Below are positions 35,548-46,026 of a DNA stretch of 64,000 nt, piece after piece. The DNA lies in contig CAITIQ010000606.1 of NCBI GenBank assembly GCA_903892415.1, forward strand, positions 124,001-188,000, written 5' to 3'. Each line of letters starts with the position of its first letter. The first letter of the stretch is position 1. The translations under genes and the position numbers were made by a program. The stretch is from an uncultured delta proteobacterium. Lineage in GTDB: Bacteria > Myxococcota_A > Polyangia > Polyangiales > Polyangiaceae. The notes under the pieces are model-generated. The model ran no database searches and was not told where the DNA came from. It was given only the letters and a program-made list of their open reading frames with translations.

Positions 35548-38500
35548 GTGGAGCGTGGTCCGTATCAATCATGTCGCAGTTGTGACTCAATGGGCCAAAT
35601 GGAACACTGGGAAGAAGGCCGTCGGCTCCTGAGTGGTCGATACCGCTTCGTTCGAAGGCTTGGCGCGGGCGGTCTCGCCGACGCCTTTGAAGTGTTCGAC
35701 GAAGCCGCCAGCGCCGTCCGCTGTCTGAAGCTCCTAAGGCGTGAGCTTGAGCCTGAAGTGCACTGGTTGCGACGTGAATTCGACCTGCTTCGGGGGTTGC
35801 ACCACCCCAACCTGGTTGAGGTACACGACTTCGGCCGAGCACGGACCGGCGAGGGTGAAACCACTCCCCGGGCCTTCTTGACCACGACACTGGTTCGCGG
35901 AATGACCTTGGAAAGCGCGCTCGACCGTGGAACGTCGTGGTCCGCAGTGAAGACGGCCTTTGCCGATGGACTTCGGGGGCTCGCGTATCTGCACCGCGTC
36001 GGAATGCGGCACGGTGATTTCAAGGAAGCCAATCTCATGCTCGAAAGCGAGCGTGGCCGAGGAATGCTGATTGACCTCTCCTGTGCGGACCGCCTTACCT
36101 CGCGAGCGTCGGGGGCGGGAACTCCGCGGTATATGGCGCCCGAGCTGCAGGCTGGCCGAAGTGTTGATGCCCAGGCCGACGTGTTCGCTGTGGGGGTCAC
36201 GTTAGCGCAAATGGCCGACCGGCTTAGCGATGGAGGACAACTGAAGAGCTTGGCTGTGCGCCTCTGCCAAGCGGACCCAGCGGCGCGTCCGCACGGCATC
36301 GAAGCTGTGCTGGAAGCGCTTGATGAAGATCCGCACACGCAGGCCTATGTGCCAGTTGCAAGTCCCACATTCCTCGGGCGCTCTTCGGAGTTACGCGAGG
36401 TCCTCTCCTTGGCGGATAACGTCCTCCACGGCTCTCACGGCGCTCGAATCGTGGAAATTCTCGGGCCCCCTGGCATTGGTCGGTCGAGATTTCTGCGCGA
36501 GGTAAAGTGGTCCCTGACAAGTCTGCTCGACGTGGTTGAAGGCTATGCAGAGCAACCACAGGCAATCCACGCGTTGCTTACTCGTGCAACGGGATTGACA
36601 CTGCCAGTTACGAACCTTGCGGCGCTCCAGGCCATAAACGCGCTGGCCAATCGCACGTCAGCGCTGGCACTGGTTCTAGACGACTCGGACCAGCTGGACC
36701 CTGACCAGCGTGAACTCTTCAATGTATTGCTGAGGACAACAGAAGCCCGTCACCCGCTGTTGATCATCCACACTGCAAAGCAGTCGTCCTTTGAGCAAGA
36801 TGAGCTTCAGCTGTCGATCCGGCTCGATGCCCTTTCAAGGGACCACGTAAGCCAATGGCTAGCAACTTGCGGATACGAAGCTAAGCACTTCTATGAAAAG
36901 ATCGGCGGGTGCCCCGCGAATATTGAGCGCGGCATCCGCGCACTTCACCACGGGACGCCGCTGACCGAGCTTGAAGGCGTGGTTGCTGAAGGGAGATTGG
37001 CTAGTAGCGTGCCACCGCCCGACTGCAAACGGCTCTTCGCTCTGCTTGCGCTTGCCCACGCGCCGCTTCCTACGGAAGCACTACTTCGCCTCGCGGAGGT
37101 TCCCTCCTTGCCCGATACCTTCTTTGACCTGGGAGTCCAAAAGACCACCCAAGGTTGGGCGCTGACGGCAAAACCACCACAAGAATTGGTATCTCGGTGG
37201 ATTGGCGAACAGGAGCTTCAGGACATGCACGCCAAGCTCGCTAGCCACGCTCTCGAGCTCGCGCCCGCGGCTGGGTCGGCAGGGTTCGCCCAAGCAGCGT
37301 GGCACCTCTTTAACTCGGGTCAGCTTGCGCGCGCGCTTGCGCTTTTTGAAAGTAAGAAGCCGCAGCGTGACCTTCTACCCAGGCCGTGGGTAAAGCTCGC
37401 TGAACGCGTACCCTCCGACTCTCCGAGTGCACCCTCCGCGGCGAAGACACTTCTGCTGGCGGGTGAGCCCAGCCGAGCGCTGCACGTCCTAGGCCCCAGC
37501 GCGAGGCAACAATCCGCCGAAGTTAGCCTGATCCGTGCTGAGTGCCAGCTTGAACTAGGGGAGACGCAAGCATGCCTATCCACACTCGAGCAGGAGGACT
37601 TCGGCGACTCGGAGCAGCGGTCACGGGCACAACTGCTCAAGGCGCGAGCAGCCTTGCGATTGGGCAACAATGAGCAGGCGGCCGCCTGCGCCGAAGAAGG
37701 GCTAGCTATTCAGCCTCCAACCAAGGAGCGCGGTGAGCTGCACGAATGCGCCGGCGTCGCTGCGCTCTATCTAGGCAAGTATGATGAAGCGAAAGAGCAG
37801 CTGAGTCATGCGGCTCAACTAGGTAGTAGTGCGCTGGACCCCAAAAGACTCTTTAGAGCCGTCTCTTACGAGGCAATTCTTGCGTTTAGGCAAGGTGACA
37901 TGGCCAAGGCCATGGCGGGCTACCGGCGAGCACACGCTATCGCGGAAGAAAATGGGATTGTCGATCAGCTCGCGCGCACCTCGTTGAACCTTGGCAGTGC
38001 ACTACATCAAGAAGCCAGCTACGCCGAGGCGCTAGCACAATACGAGCGAGGCGAACGACTAGCTCGTGTCCTTGGCCAGCGCGATCTGCTGCTGGTGTTT
38101 GCCTGCAACTCCGCAAAGCTTCACGCCGACCTATTCGACCTCGACCGCGCGGAGACACAAGCTACCCGGCTGCGGACTCGAGCGGACCAGGAGGGCGCCC
38201 GGTTCTTCTGTGCGGCAGCCGACACAGTGTTGGCCGAGGTGCAGGAAGGACGCAGGAACTTAGCGGAGTCCTATCGACTTCATGCGCAAGCAAAACAGAC
38301 TCTTGCAGAACTAGGGGCGCACCGGGAGGTACTTGAAGAAGAGCTCGAGCTTTCACGAGTCGCCGTGGCTCGTGGCTACGTCGCAGAGGCGCGGGACCAC
38401 CTTGCAACGGCCCAGCGTCAAGAGCTTCCACCCGATATAGATGTAAAATCGATGATCGTGCGCGCTGACCTAGCGCGGACTGAGAACGACAACGCGCGTG

Positions 38501-40386
38501 CACATAGCTTGTTGACGAACGCGCAACGCAAAGCTGAGAAGTGCCATCAGCCGTCGCTCCTAGCCTTGGTACTCGCACGCTTGGTGCGGACGACGACCGA
38601 TCTTGGGTTGGAATCTGAGGCAGATGCGGCGCGCAGGGCGCTGTTTGTGTTGTGGGCGGAGATGGTGCGCGGGCTGAGCCCTCTCTCACGGAACGCCTTC
38701 TATTCTAAGCCAGAGCGTAGCCAGCTCGTTGAGTCGGCTAGCGGCATAACGGCTACTAGCCCGCCTGAGCCAAGGACCGCAGTCGAGCCTGAGTCAAGCC
38801 ATCCAGCGGGCGCCCGTTTGGGGATGCTCGAAAGACTGATAGGGGCCTTTCGGAAGCTAAACTCTTCTCTAGAGTTCTCCGACTTAGTTGCGTTTGCAGT
38901 TGATGAGGCTATCGCTCTAACAGGGGCTGAGCGAGGCTACCTCTTGCTCGCTTCGGCAGCCGGAGCATTCAACGTGGCCGTGGCGCGCAATATGGACCGT
39001 GCGGCGCTCAGTGAGGAAGAGGAAAGCGTAAGCCGAACCATCGCTCTGGACGTAATTCGCTGTGAACAACCTCTCGTTACCGTCGACGCGCAAGCCGATA
39101 ACCGCTTTAAGTCCAACACTTCAGTTCATGCGATGCGACTTCGCTCCGTCATGGCGGTTCCCATTCGGTCGCCTGATGGTGTGCTTGGCGCTTTGTATCT
39201 AGACAATCGTTACGCGCATGCGCGCTTTTCAGAGGGGCAGGTCGATCTTCTGATGGCCTTCGGAGACCAGGTCGCATTGGCGCTTCGAAACGCTCAGCAA
39301 CTCGATCAACTCAAGAAGCAAACCGACCAACTGCGACAAGCCAATGCCGCGGTGAAGGCCTTGGCAACGGGGCAGGCGCTCGAGATCGAGCGTTTGGAAG
39401 AGGAGGTTAAGCGCCAGCGCGCAAGCCTCGACTACCGCTTCGACTATTCGACAATCATCGGCCGCAGCACCTCGCTTCGTCGCGTGCTAACCACATTGGA
39501 CCGAGTGATAGATTCACCGCTTTCCGTTCTAATAGGGGGGGAGAGCGGAACCGGCAAAGAGCTCATTGCGCGTGCGATCCACGCGGGCCAACGTAAAGAC
39601 AAGCCGTTCATTGGCCTCAACTGTGGCGCGTTGCCCGCCTCGGTTCTCGAGAGCGAGCTCTTTGGTCACGTAAAAGGCGCCTTCACCGGGGCCGACAAAG
39701 ATCGGCAAGGCCTTATCGTCGCTGCTCATGGGGGAACCCTGTTCCTCGACGAACTTGGGGAGATGCCGCTGGAAACACAGGTCAAGCTGCTGCGCGTGTT
39801 GCAGGAGCGAGAAGTTAGAGCCGTAGGTTCGGAACGCTCCGTAGCCGTCGACTTTCGCTTGGTATCGGCCACGAATCGAGACTTGCGGCTGGAGGTCCAG
39901 CGTGGTCGTTTTCGGGAGGACCTGTTTTACCGGGTTGGGGTGGTGGAAGTCGTTCTCCCTCCCCTGCGAGAGCGGAAGGACGACCTGCCCGAGTTGGTGA
40001 CGTTTCTCCTGGAGCGGGCGGCCAAGGAACTAAACAGGCCGCAACCGCGCTTGGATGTGAGCGCACTGCGAAAGCTCTATGACTATGACTGGCCCGGCAA
40101 TATCCGTCAGCTGCAGAATGTGGTTACGCGCGCGCTGGTGCTCTGCGACGGTAGCGTGCTCGGGCCTTCCGATATTGAACTTCCAGCGGGCAGCGGCTCC
40201 GTGGCGCCCGGGACCGCCAAACGACGCCCATACCGAACGGCGCCCGAGCCTGGAGAGCGGGAGAGGATGCTCGAAGCATTGCGAATCACGCATTGGAATG
40301 TAGCGCGAGCCGCCGATCACTTGGTCATGCCGCGAGCCACCTTCTATAGGCGACTGAAGCTCTACAAGTTGGACCGAGCGCGGTGA
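35548..40386 (+). CDS. Multi-domain regulator: protein kinase, AAA-like ATPase, TPR, GAF, sigma-54 activator, Fis HTH
   Basis: The 1612-residue product starts at GTG 35548 with GAGGG upstream. Order: kinase (about 30-265) with HGDFKEAN in place of HRDLKPEN and DLS in place of DFG; AAA/STAND-like ATPase (about 267-560) with a P-loop GPPGIGRS where the usual Lys is Arg; TPR array (about 600-1040); GAF (about 1100-1250); coiled coil; sigma-54 AAA+ domain (about 1305-1510) with intact Walker A GESGTGKE and GAFTGA; C-terminal Fis-type HTH. The GAFTGA loop means it can in principle activate sigma-54 promoters. Kinase and AAA inputs probably control this output. Confidence 0.9.
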   Translation: MERGPYQSCRSCDSMGQMEHWEEGRRLLSGRYRFVRRLGAGGLADAFEVFDEAASAVRCLKLLRRELEPEVHWLRREFDLLRGLHHPNLVEVHDFGRARTGEGETTPRAFLTTTLVRGMTLESALDRGTSWSAVKTAFADGLRGLAYLHRVGMRHGDFKEANLMLESERGRGMLIDLSCADRLTSRASGAGTPRYMAPELQAGRSVDAQADVFAVGVTLAQMADRLSDGGQLKSLAVRLCQADPAARPHGIEAVLEALDEDPHTQAYVPVASPTFLGRSSELREVLSLADNVLHGSHGARIVEILGPPGIGRSRFLREVKWSLTSLLDVVEGYAEQPQAIHALLTRATGLTLPVTNLAALQAINALANRTSALALVLDDSDQLDPDQRELFNVLLRTTEARHPLLIIHTAKQSSFEQDELQLSIRLDALSRDHVSQWLATCGYEAKHFYEKIGGCPANIERGIRALHHGTPLTELEGVVAEGRLASSVPPPDCKRLFALLALAHAPLPTEALLRLAEVPSLPDTFFDLGVQKTTQGWALTAKPPQELVSRWIGEQELQDMHAKLASHALELAPAAGSAGFAQAAWHLFNSGQLARALALFESKKPQRDLLPRPWVKLAERVPSDSPSAPSAAKTLLLAGEPSRALHVLGPSARQQSAEVSLIRAECQLELGETQACLSTLEQEDFGDSEQRSRAQLLKARAALRLGNNEQAAACAEEGLAIQPPTKERGELHECAGVAALYLGKYDEAKEQLSHAAQLGSSALDPKRLFRAVSYEAILAFRQGDMAKAMAGYRRAHAIAEENGIVDQLARTSLNLGSALHQEASYAEALAQYERGERLARVLGQRDLLLVFACNSAKLHADLFDLDRAETQATRLRTRADQEGARFFCAAADTVLAEVQEGRRNLAESYRLHAQAKQTLAELGAHREVLEEELELSRVAVARGYVAEARDHLATAQRQELPPDIDVKSMIVRADLARTENDNARAHSLLTNAQRKAEKCHQPSLLALVLARLVRTTTDLGLESEADAARRALFVLWAEMVRGLSPLSRNAFYSKPERSQLVESASGITATSPPEPRTAVEPESSHPAGARLGMLERLIGAFRKLNSSLEFSDLVAFAVDEAIALTGAERGYLLLASAAGAFNVAVARNMDRAALSEEEESVSRTIALDVIRCEQPLVTVDAQADNRFKSNTSVHAMRLRSVMAVPIRSPDGVLGALYLDNRYAHARFSEGQVDLLMAFGDQVALALRNAQQLDQLKKQTDQLRQANAAVKALATGQALEIERLEEEVKRQRASLDYRFDYSTIIGRSTSLRRVLTTLDRVIDSPLSVLIGGESGTGKELIARAIHAGQRKDKPFIGLNCGALPASVLESELFGHVKGAFTGADKDRQGLIVAAHGGTLFLDELGEMPLETQVKLLRVLQEREVRAVGSERSVAVDFRLVSATNRDLRLEVQRGRFREDLFYRVGVVEVVLPPLRERKDDLPELVTFLLERAAKELNRPQPRLDVSALRKLYDYDWPGNIRQLQNVVTRALVLCDGSVLGPSDIELPAGSGSVAPGTAKRRPYRTAPEPGERERMLEALRITHWNVARAADHLVMPRATFYRRLKLYKLDRAR

Positions 40387-40420
40387 CCATCACACGCGAA
40401 GCGAAGCTTACTTGGGTTAG

Positions 40421-42085
40421 CTAGCGAGCCGAGCTGCCCAGGTAGTACGTCTCTTCATCACTGAAAACCTGTGCCAGGGTATCCCCCTGGGTAACGGCCC
40501 AGGAATAGTCAGTAGGAAAATTGTTGCGTAGCAAGGTGTTGCCTCCGGAGGGCAGCGCGAGGACGTCCTCGCTACGCAGTTTGGTCCCGCCATGCTGGTG
40601 ACAGCCAACGCAGTTACTGTCAGCGTTTCCGTGTCCTTGCTCGACATAGGGGTTAGAACACCAACTGGGGGTGCCAGGTCCGGCGTAAACTGCCGCGAGC
40701 GCTTCACCCAGGGATGGATGCGTTTGCGAAAAGCCGCCTGACGGGTCAAGGTCTTGCTCCTCAAAGGCGGTTACCGCGCACATCTTGTAGTTCGCCCAAG
40801 GACCAGTAAGTGAAGCAGGCCTATCCGCTCCGAAATCTGCGTTGGGCGACTCTGACCAGAAAAGCGTGACCCAGAGCCAGTGGTCGAGCTCTTTGGTCAT
40901 TACGTGGAGTGCGGCTAGGCGATAGTGCGCGCCATTGGGAAGGGTCAGCGAATAAATACTGTCTGCCGTTGGGTTGACTTGACCATCTGCAAGATCCCAA
41001 GAGACGTCGCCAGTCAGACGCTTCTCGAGCGCCTCGGCCGAGGTGCCAAAGCTTGGCATGGTTAGCTCGAAGTCGGCTCGCCGGTAGTCTGCCTTGACCA
41101 CCACAGCATCATTGGGGAAGGCGCCGTCCAAGCAGGCCGACCAGGGCGGGTGTGCGCTCTCGCGATTGACGGTTACGACCGACTCGACAGCCTGTTCGGC
41201 CTCGACGAGCACCTCGATCGTTGCGGGTCCCGCGATTGTGCACGCGGATCCAGGAGCCGTACGGCATTCCTCAGTCTTTGAGCGAAGAATCAGCTCAGCC
41301 TGGTCGCCTTCCTCGAGCGTGACCTGGAGCGACTCGTCTGCCTTTATTGCGTATGTACCGATCATTGCGGTTTCACAGGCCGCCGCGTTAAAGGGGACGC
41401 GTGCGAGTTCTACCTGTTGAACGGGCCCGAGCTCATGCTCGGGTGGCGGGCCGGAGCTGCGGCACTTTAGTATCTCTGGGTAGCTGCGCAGGAGATGCCG
41501 AGCGGCCCCCGGGCTGTAGGCTACGCGAGAAATCCCGGCAAGGCCGTTGACTTCAGACTCGTCGCTCACGTCCTCCAGGTACTGCTGATAGCGTTCTACA
41601 GGCCAATTCGGCAGACTGTCCACCGCCGTAAGATTCCATAGGAACGCGCCATCCAACGATTCGGTGGAGAAGCGGGTGCGCGCCTGCTTCTGCTCGAGCG
41701 GCAATACGCTATAGAGCTGGTGGAAAACGCGCCGAAGATCCCCAAGATCGTACCAGGTCTGAAAGCGGGGTATGGCCGCGTCATCGACGTTTGGCAGCGG
41801 CTCTGAAAGCGGAACGGGCGCTATGACCTTTTGGACGGTGTTCCAGCCGAGTTCTCGGCGAAGCTTCTGCGAGGCCGCAAGCTCGGCTTCGCGAACGCGC
41901 AGTAGGCCGTCTGCGGGATAGCCTGAGGCCTCCCCGATGATCTTCCGGTCAGCGGCGGTCAGCGCAGCCTGACTCGCCGTCAGGGAGCAAAGCTCGGGCG
42001 GCGGTGGAGTCGGGGTGGATTCACAAGCGAGAAGGACGAGCGCTATCAAACAGGAAGAAAAAGCGCTCGCCCGCTGCTCCTTCAC
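40421..42085 (-). CDS. CXXCH lipoprotein (putative c-type cytochrome)
   Basis: The 554-residue product from GTG 42085 has a signal peptide with lipobox (LVLLAC, Cys21). Near the C-terminus is NCVGCHQHGG, a CXXCH haem c site. The rest is a mixed fold with scattered Cys and no recognised catalytic domain. The start lies 4 nt after the stop of the upstream CXXCH lipoprotein gene, so the two form an operon. A Met further upstream is in frame, but the signal peptide begins at this GTG. A role in extracytoplasmic electron transfer or in processing a surface substrate is possible. Confidence 0.7.
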   Translation of the reverse strand: MKEQRASAFSSCLIALVLLACESTPTPPPPELCSLTASQAALTAADRKIIGEASGYPADGLLRVREAELAASQKLRRELGWNTVQKVIAPVPLSEPLPNVDDAAIPRFQTWYDLGDLRRVFHQLYSVLPLEQKQARTRFSTESLDGAFLWNLTAVDSLPNWPVERYQQYLEDVSDESEVNGLAGISRVAYSPGAARHLLRSYPEILKCRSSGPPPEHELGPVQQVELARVPFNAAACETAMIGTYAIKADESLQVTLEEGDQAELILRSKTEECRTAPGSACTIAGPATIEVLVEAEQAVESVVTVNRESAHPPWSACLDGAFPNDAVVVKADYRRADFELTMPSFGTSAEALEKRLTGDVSWDLADGQVNPTADSIYSLTLPNGAHYRLAALHVMTKELDHWLWVTLFWSESPNADFGADRPASLTGPWANYKMCAVTAFEEQDLDPSGGFSQTHPSLGEALAAVYAGPGTPSWCSNPYVEQGHGNADSNCVGCHQHGGTKLRSEDVLALPSGGNTLLRNNFPTDYSWAVTQGDTLAQVFSDEETYYLGSSAR

Positions 42086-42089
42086 GACC

Positions 42090-44036
42090 TTAGTTTGCCC
42101 CCTCGACAACGAGCGCTGCGTCGCTGGCGACGATGTATTCCTGGTTTTGACCAGAGGGCCGGACAATGAAGTAAATCCAGCCGTCCGAGCGGAAGTGGGG
42201 GAAGAGCGCGTATTGGCCAGGCTGCATATGGGTGACGCGTCGGGTCAGCCCCGTCAACAGATCCATCAGGTAAATGTTGGCAGCTCCCTGCTGTGCGTAT
42301 GCGAGAAATGCCGGATCGCTAGGGCCTGTAAAGCCCAGCTCCACAGCGTCCTCATCCGTCACGTAACGGTGAATGACGGCCCAGCGCTCATCAAACGAGA
42401 TCCCGGGCTTACCGCCGTTGAAGCAGTAGCGTGCAACCTCTGGAGCAACCACGTCATAAGAATTGCCGTTGGGCGTTGCCGTGAGCTTCCGCATACGAAA
42501 CCCGTTCTGATTCCAGTTTTGGCCGGCCACACGACCCATGAGCAGCCCACTCGAAGGCGACATGACGGTGTCCCCTTCATAAGGGGTTGGAACGGATACC
42601 GTGGGCTTGGGGACGAAATCGGTTCCGTCGTTGATCATCGGCGTCAGGTCCAAGTTGGAGCCCTGATTGAAGAAGGCAGCAGGGTTACCCGGTGTGAACT
42701 GGTGGCCACCGTCATCACTGACAAAGGAGCCGTCCACTGCCCAGTAGTCACCTCCACCAAGGGCTGCACCGATATGCTGATAGAGCCCAACCTGGCTGGC
42801 TCCGCTGCACTCGGGCTCATTGAAGCTCACGCTCTGTGGGGAGGCGGTGAGCAGCGTTTGCAAACAGATGCCAGTACCCTGTGGGGTGCCCTGGAACATG
42901 AAAGCCGAGTTGTCGGGAAAGAAACCAGGATCATAGGCTGCTTGCGCCGGGATCTTTGTGTTGTTCAGCAGGTCAACGATGCTGGAGCCCAGCTGGCTGC
43001 CGCCGCCGTGACCGACGAAACGCCCATCTGCCGAGCTGCGCGTCCAGTAGGAGGAGGTAAAATTGTTGGTCCGTAGGATGCGTAGCTTCGCGCCAGGGAA
43101 GTGCTCCCAACCCGCACCAAACGCTTGGCTGCTCGCGAGCGGATAGCTGGATAGGCAACCCAGCGTGTCGGGGGCGCCGGCACAGCCGAACATGAGTAGC
43201 CCGTTCTCAGCGTTGGCTGCTCGCCAGCCCGTCGTTGCCATTGCATTGATATGCTGTGCCACCTCGGGACCGATGCTTGGAATACAACCTCCGGGGGGCG
43301 GCTCCTCCGGAACGAACTCCTCCAAGAAGGGCAGCCCACGCGCGAACCACTCGGCTACGACATCAAACTCATCTTGGCTGAAGCCCTCAGTGAGCTTGGG
43401 CATGCCGACCTTGATCTTGAAGTTTTCATGGGGGCCAGCGCCGACGTTGTCGTAGACGCGATTGAATAGCGTCGTAAACCAGTCCAGGTGGGCTGCGGCG
43501 GCGTAGATACCAAGCTTGGAGGTAGTGTACGGAGACTCAAGCACTTCAGGCTTCTGACGGAAGCACGCCAATACCTCTTCCGCGTCGGGCTTGGTGAGCA
43601 GCGAGGTGTCTGCGAAGCAGCCACCTTCAGCTGCTACCGTTAAGTCTTTCCAGTGATTGAGCAGCCCAGAGTTGAGCGCGTGGCACTTGGTGCATGTTGT
43701 ATTGGTGGCACCAAGTGGCTGATAGCCCATTAGGACGAGCGACTCATAGGCGACCTGGTCATCCGACATGTTGTTGATCGGGTTGCGAAGAGGCGGTGCC
43801 GGCGGGAACCCCATACCGCCTTCACCGCCCATCCCAGCCACGCCACCACCCTCGCCCCCAAGGCCACCTGACCCACCGTTGGTGCCAGCGCCGTTGCCAG
43901 CAGTGCCACCCGCGGCACCTGCTCCCCCACCTCCCGACGAAGTGTCATCACCGCAAGCCGCCGCAGCGGTAGCGAAGGCGAGCGTGAGGCAAATTGCGGC
44001 GTAACGGTGTGCGCGAAACTTGGGGGCTAGGTTCAC
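42090..44036 (-). CDS. CXXCH lipoprotein with a beta-rich, TolB-like C-terminal part
   Basis: The 648-residue product has a signal peptide with lipobox (AAAAC, Cys28) and a long Gly-rich linker. A haem c-type motif TCTKCHAL lies near residue 115. The C-terminal half is beta-rich (MDLLTGLTRRVTHMQPGQYALFPHFRSDG), resembling TolB/WD40-like blades. Extra Cys residues at GCIPS and FGCAGAP could form disulfides. It is the first gene of a two-gene operon of CXXCH lipoproteins and sits 182 bp downstream of the P450-ferredoxin gene. Confidence 0.72.
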   Translation of the reverse strand: MNLAPKFRAHRYAAICLTLAFATAAAACGDDTSSGGGGAGAAGGTAGNGAGTNGGSGGLGGEGGGVAGMGGEGGMGFPPAPPLRNPINNMSDDQVAYESLVLMGYQPLGATNTTCTKCHALNSGLLNHWKDLTVAAEGGCFADTSLLTKPDAEEVLACFRQKPEVLESPYTTSKLGIYAAAAHLDWFTTLFNRVYDNVGAGPHENFKIKVGMPKLTEGFSQDEFDVVAEWFARGLPFLEEFVPEEPPPGGCIPSIGPEVAQHINAMATTGWRAANAENGLLMFGCAGAPDTLGCLSSYPLASSQAFGAGWEHFPGAKLRILRTNNFTSSYWTRSSADGRFVGHGGGSQLGSSIVDLLNNTKIPAQAAYDPGFFPDNSAFMFQGTPQGTGICLQTLLTASPQSVSFNEPECSGASQVGLYQHIGAALGGGDYWAVDGSFVSDDGGHQFTPGNPAAFFNQGSNLDLTPMINDGTDFVPKPTVSVPTPYEGDTVMSPSSGLLMGRVAGQNWNQNGFRMRKLTATPNGNSYDVVAPEVARYCFNGGKPGISFDERWAVIHRYVTDEDAVELGFTGPSDPAFLAYAQQGAANIYLMDLLTGLTRRVTHMQPGQYALFPHFRSDGWIYFIVRPSGQNQEYIVASDAALVVEGAN

Positions 44037-44088
44037 TTGATTCTCCGACTTGCTAATGCCCGAGGGCGGGGCAAGCGATCAGAAAGAG

Positions 44089-44111
44089 GTGCAGGAAGAC
44101 TGCACTTTTTT
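44089..44111. terminator. Candidate intrinsic terminator between the P450 and CXXCH lipoprotein genes
   Basis: Read on the plus strand, GTGCAG (44089-44094), a 5-nt loop and CTGCAC (44100-44105) form a perfect 6-bp stem followed by six T. Both flanking genes run leftward. In that direction the hairpin is followed by a weaker U-rich run (CTCTTTCT), so it may end the P450 transcript. The remaining bases of this 182-bp gap show nothing else recognisable. Confidence 0.4.
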
Positions 44112-44218
44112 AGTGTAACGAAGGAAGCTTCGCGCGGGGCTTTGATCTGCTTTGAGGACGATCAAAATGAGAGGGCACGAGGCACTCTTGTTGCTACGTC
44201 CACCTTCGGTCAACAGCA

Positions 44219-45907
44219 TCAGTCTTCGATGACTCGGATAGCCTTGGAGGGGCAATAACGTTCAGCGGCCTTGGCTTGCTCGTACTGAGCCGGGCCGGGG
44301 TTTGGCTTCAGCAGACGGCTTTTGCCTAGGCCGCTGACACGAAAGACCTCGGGGGCCTCCCCTTGGCATGCCGCGTGTCCTTGGCATAAGTCCAAGTCCA
44401 GCGAGACGCGGAAGCTCTTTGGCGCAGAGACTGTCGCTGTTTGCTCCACAGGAGCAACGATGGGAGCGGCCGGCGGTGCTGCTGCGACTTCTGCCACCTC
44501 TGGCGCAGTACGGGCAACGACCCGCCGACGATAGCGCATGCGCACGGGCTCTTTGGGACCGACCACGAGACCGTGGAAGTCGCTGCCCTTGTGGGGCTCA
44601 CTCAGCTCGAACTCGTAACGGCGTAGCAAGATACTGAGAATGGCTTTGACCTGAAGGATGGCAAACGCATTGCCCATGCACTTGTGACGTCCACCACCGA
44701 ATGGGATGTAGGCGAAGTCACGTTTGTCTTCCGCTCGCGGGGGCGCGAAGCGATCGGGATCGAAAACGTGGGGATTCTTGAAGAACTCGGGAAGCAAGTG
44801 CGAGGCGGTCGGGGATAGCAGAATCCACGTACCCTTCTCGATGAAGAAGTCCTTGTAGACGAAGTCCTTCATTGCCACGCGCACCAGCATGAACAGCGGG
44901 GGATGTAGACGCAGGGTCTCGAGCACTACGTACTCAGTCAGCGGGACGTTGCGCAGCGTAAGGAAGCCAACCTCGGTGCCGTCGGAGAAGTTGGCGTCGA
45001 GCTCCTCCAAGACTTTGGATAGATATTCAGGGTGCTGCACGAGCTCGATGATGGCCCAAGCCGTAGTCACGGAGCTCGTGTGGTGGCCGGCGAACATGGC
45101 AGCGATCAGCATGCCCGAGATCTCGAACTCATTCAGTGGAGCGCCGCTCTTGTAGCGGGCATCCATTAGCGTTTGCAGAAAGTCTTCGCCCTCACGGCCG
45201 GACTTGCGCCGATCTTCAATCAGCTTGGTAACCATCTCTTCGAGCCGTACGCGCGCACGGTCTCGCTCGCGGAAAGACGGCAAAGGCAAGTGCGCATTGA
45301 GATAGGCCACCGGAGTGACTCCGCGCTCGAGCGACTGGTAGACGCGAGCAAACTCATCCGTCATTCCTGTGCGGAACTCATTGCCAAGTAGGCAGTGGCT
45401 CGAGGTGAAATTCGTAAGCACGCGGCAGAAGTCGACGAGGTCGATCTCGCCCTGGTCTCCCCAGTTCTTGATCATGCCTTCGACCTCGCGAACGATGATC
45501 TCCCCGTAGGTGCGCATACGCTTGTCCTTGAGCGCCGGAAGCAGCATCTTGAGCTGCTCATTCATCTTGTCGGGTGGAGCATCGTAGACCATGCCTTTGC
45601 CGAACACCGGCGTCATGATCTTGTAGGCCTCGGCCGGGTTCAAATGCTCGTCGGGTGCCCGGAAAACCGCTTCGTGTGCGTCGGGACCAAAGACGGCGAC
45701 CATCTTCTTGCCGAGCACGTCGATCGAGCAGATTTCGCCGTGTTCCGCGGCTGCTCGCGACAACATGCCCATGGCATCACGCACAAAGTCGGCTGTGTGT
45801 CCGACGACGGGGAGCCCACCGGAAAGCTTCGGCGGGAGGCGTAGCCCCTCGGGAATCGCTGCCTTGGTCTTTCGAAAGATCGCCGGAACGAGCGGGTCCA
45901 GATTCAT
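44219..45907 (-). CDS. CYP51-like cytochrome P450 fused to a ferredoxin
   Basis: The 562-residue product has an N-terminal P450 and a C-terminal ferredoxin domain. P450 signs are TPVFGKGMVYD (the CYP51 B'-helix signature), FAGHHTSSVTTAW (I helix), ETLR (ExxR) and PFGGGRHKCMG with the haem Cys. The ferredoxin (about residues 500-560) has CQGHAACQG and a later RYCPSKAI, a [3Fe-4S]-type motif. CYP51 removes the 14-alpha-methyl group of sterol precursors. A CYP51-ferredoxin fusion is known from Methylococcus capsulatus, and sterol synthesis is known in some myxobacteria. The substrate here is inferred, not shown. Confidence 0.85.
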   Translation of the reverse strand: MNLDPLVPAIFRKTKAAIPEGLRLPPKLSGGLPVVGHTADFVRDAMGMLSRAAAEHGEICSIDVLGKKMVAVFGPDAHEAVFRAPDEHLNPAEAYKIMTPVFGKGMVYDAPPDKMNEQLKMLLPALKDKRMRTYGEIIVREVEGMIKNWGDQGEIDLVDFCRVLTNFTSSHCLLGNEFRTGMTDEFARVYQSLERGVTPVAYLNAHLPLPSFRERDRARVRLEEMVTKLIEDRRKSGREGEDFLQTLMDARYKSGAPLNEFEISGMLIAAMFAGHHTSSVTTAWAIIELVQHPEYLSKVLEELDANFSDGTEVGFLTLRNVPLTEYVVLETLRLHPPLFMLVRVAMKDFVYKDFFIEKGTWILLSPTASHLLPEFFKNPHVFDPDRFAPPRAEDKRDFAYIPFGGGRHKCMGNAFAILQVKAILSILLRRYEFELSEPHKGSDFHGLVVGPKEPVRMRYRRRVVARTAPEVAEVAAAPPAAPIVAPVEQTATVSAPKSFRVSLDLDLCQGHAACQGEAPEVFRVSGLGKSRLLKPNPGPAQYEQAKAAERYCPSKAIRVIED

Positions 45908-45970
45908 GCAGCGGCTCGTACCAACGTCCCTGCCCGGCCGAAATGAGAAACGAAGCTAGTTGGCGCGAGA

Positions 45971-46003
45971 GCAAGGCATGGCCGAAGAAGGCCGCCGCCT
46001 TGC
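45971..46003. other. Inverted repeat between cbs and the P450 gene
   Basis: GCAAGGC at 45971-45977 pairs with GCCTTGC at 45997-46003, with a possible inner GGCC/GGCC pairing. No T-run follows on either strand, so it is not a classic intrinsic terminator. It may be a factor-dependent terminator or a protein-binding site. Confidence 0.3.
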
Positions 46004-46026
46004 TGCTGCGTCAAGTGGCTGGGACG

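Noticed and set aside
42015-43076. 353-residue open frame on the plus strand
   Set aside because: It is antisense to the two CXXCH lipoprotein genes, which have signal peptides, haem motifs and tight spacing.
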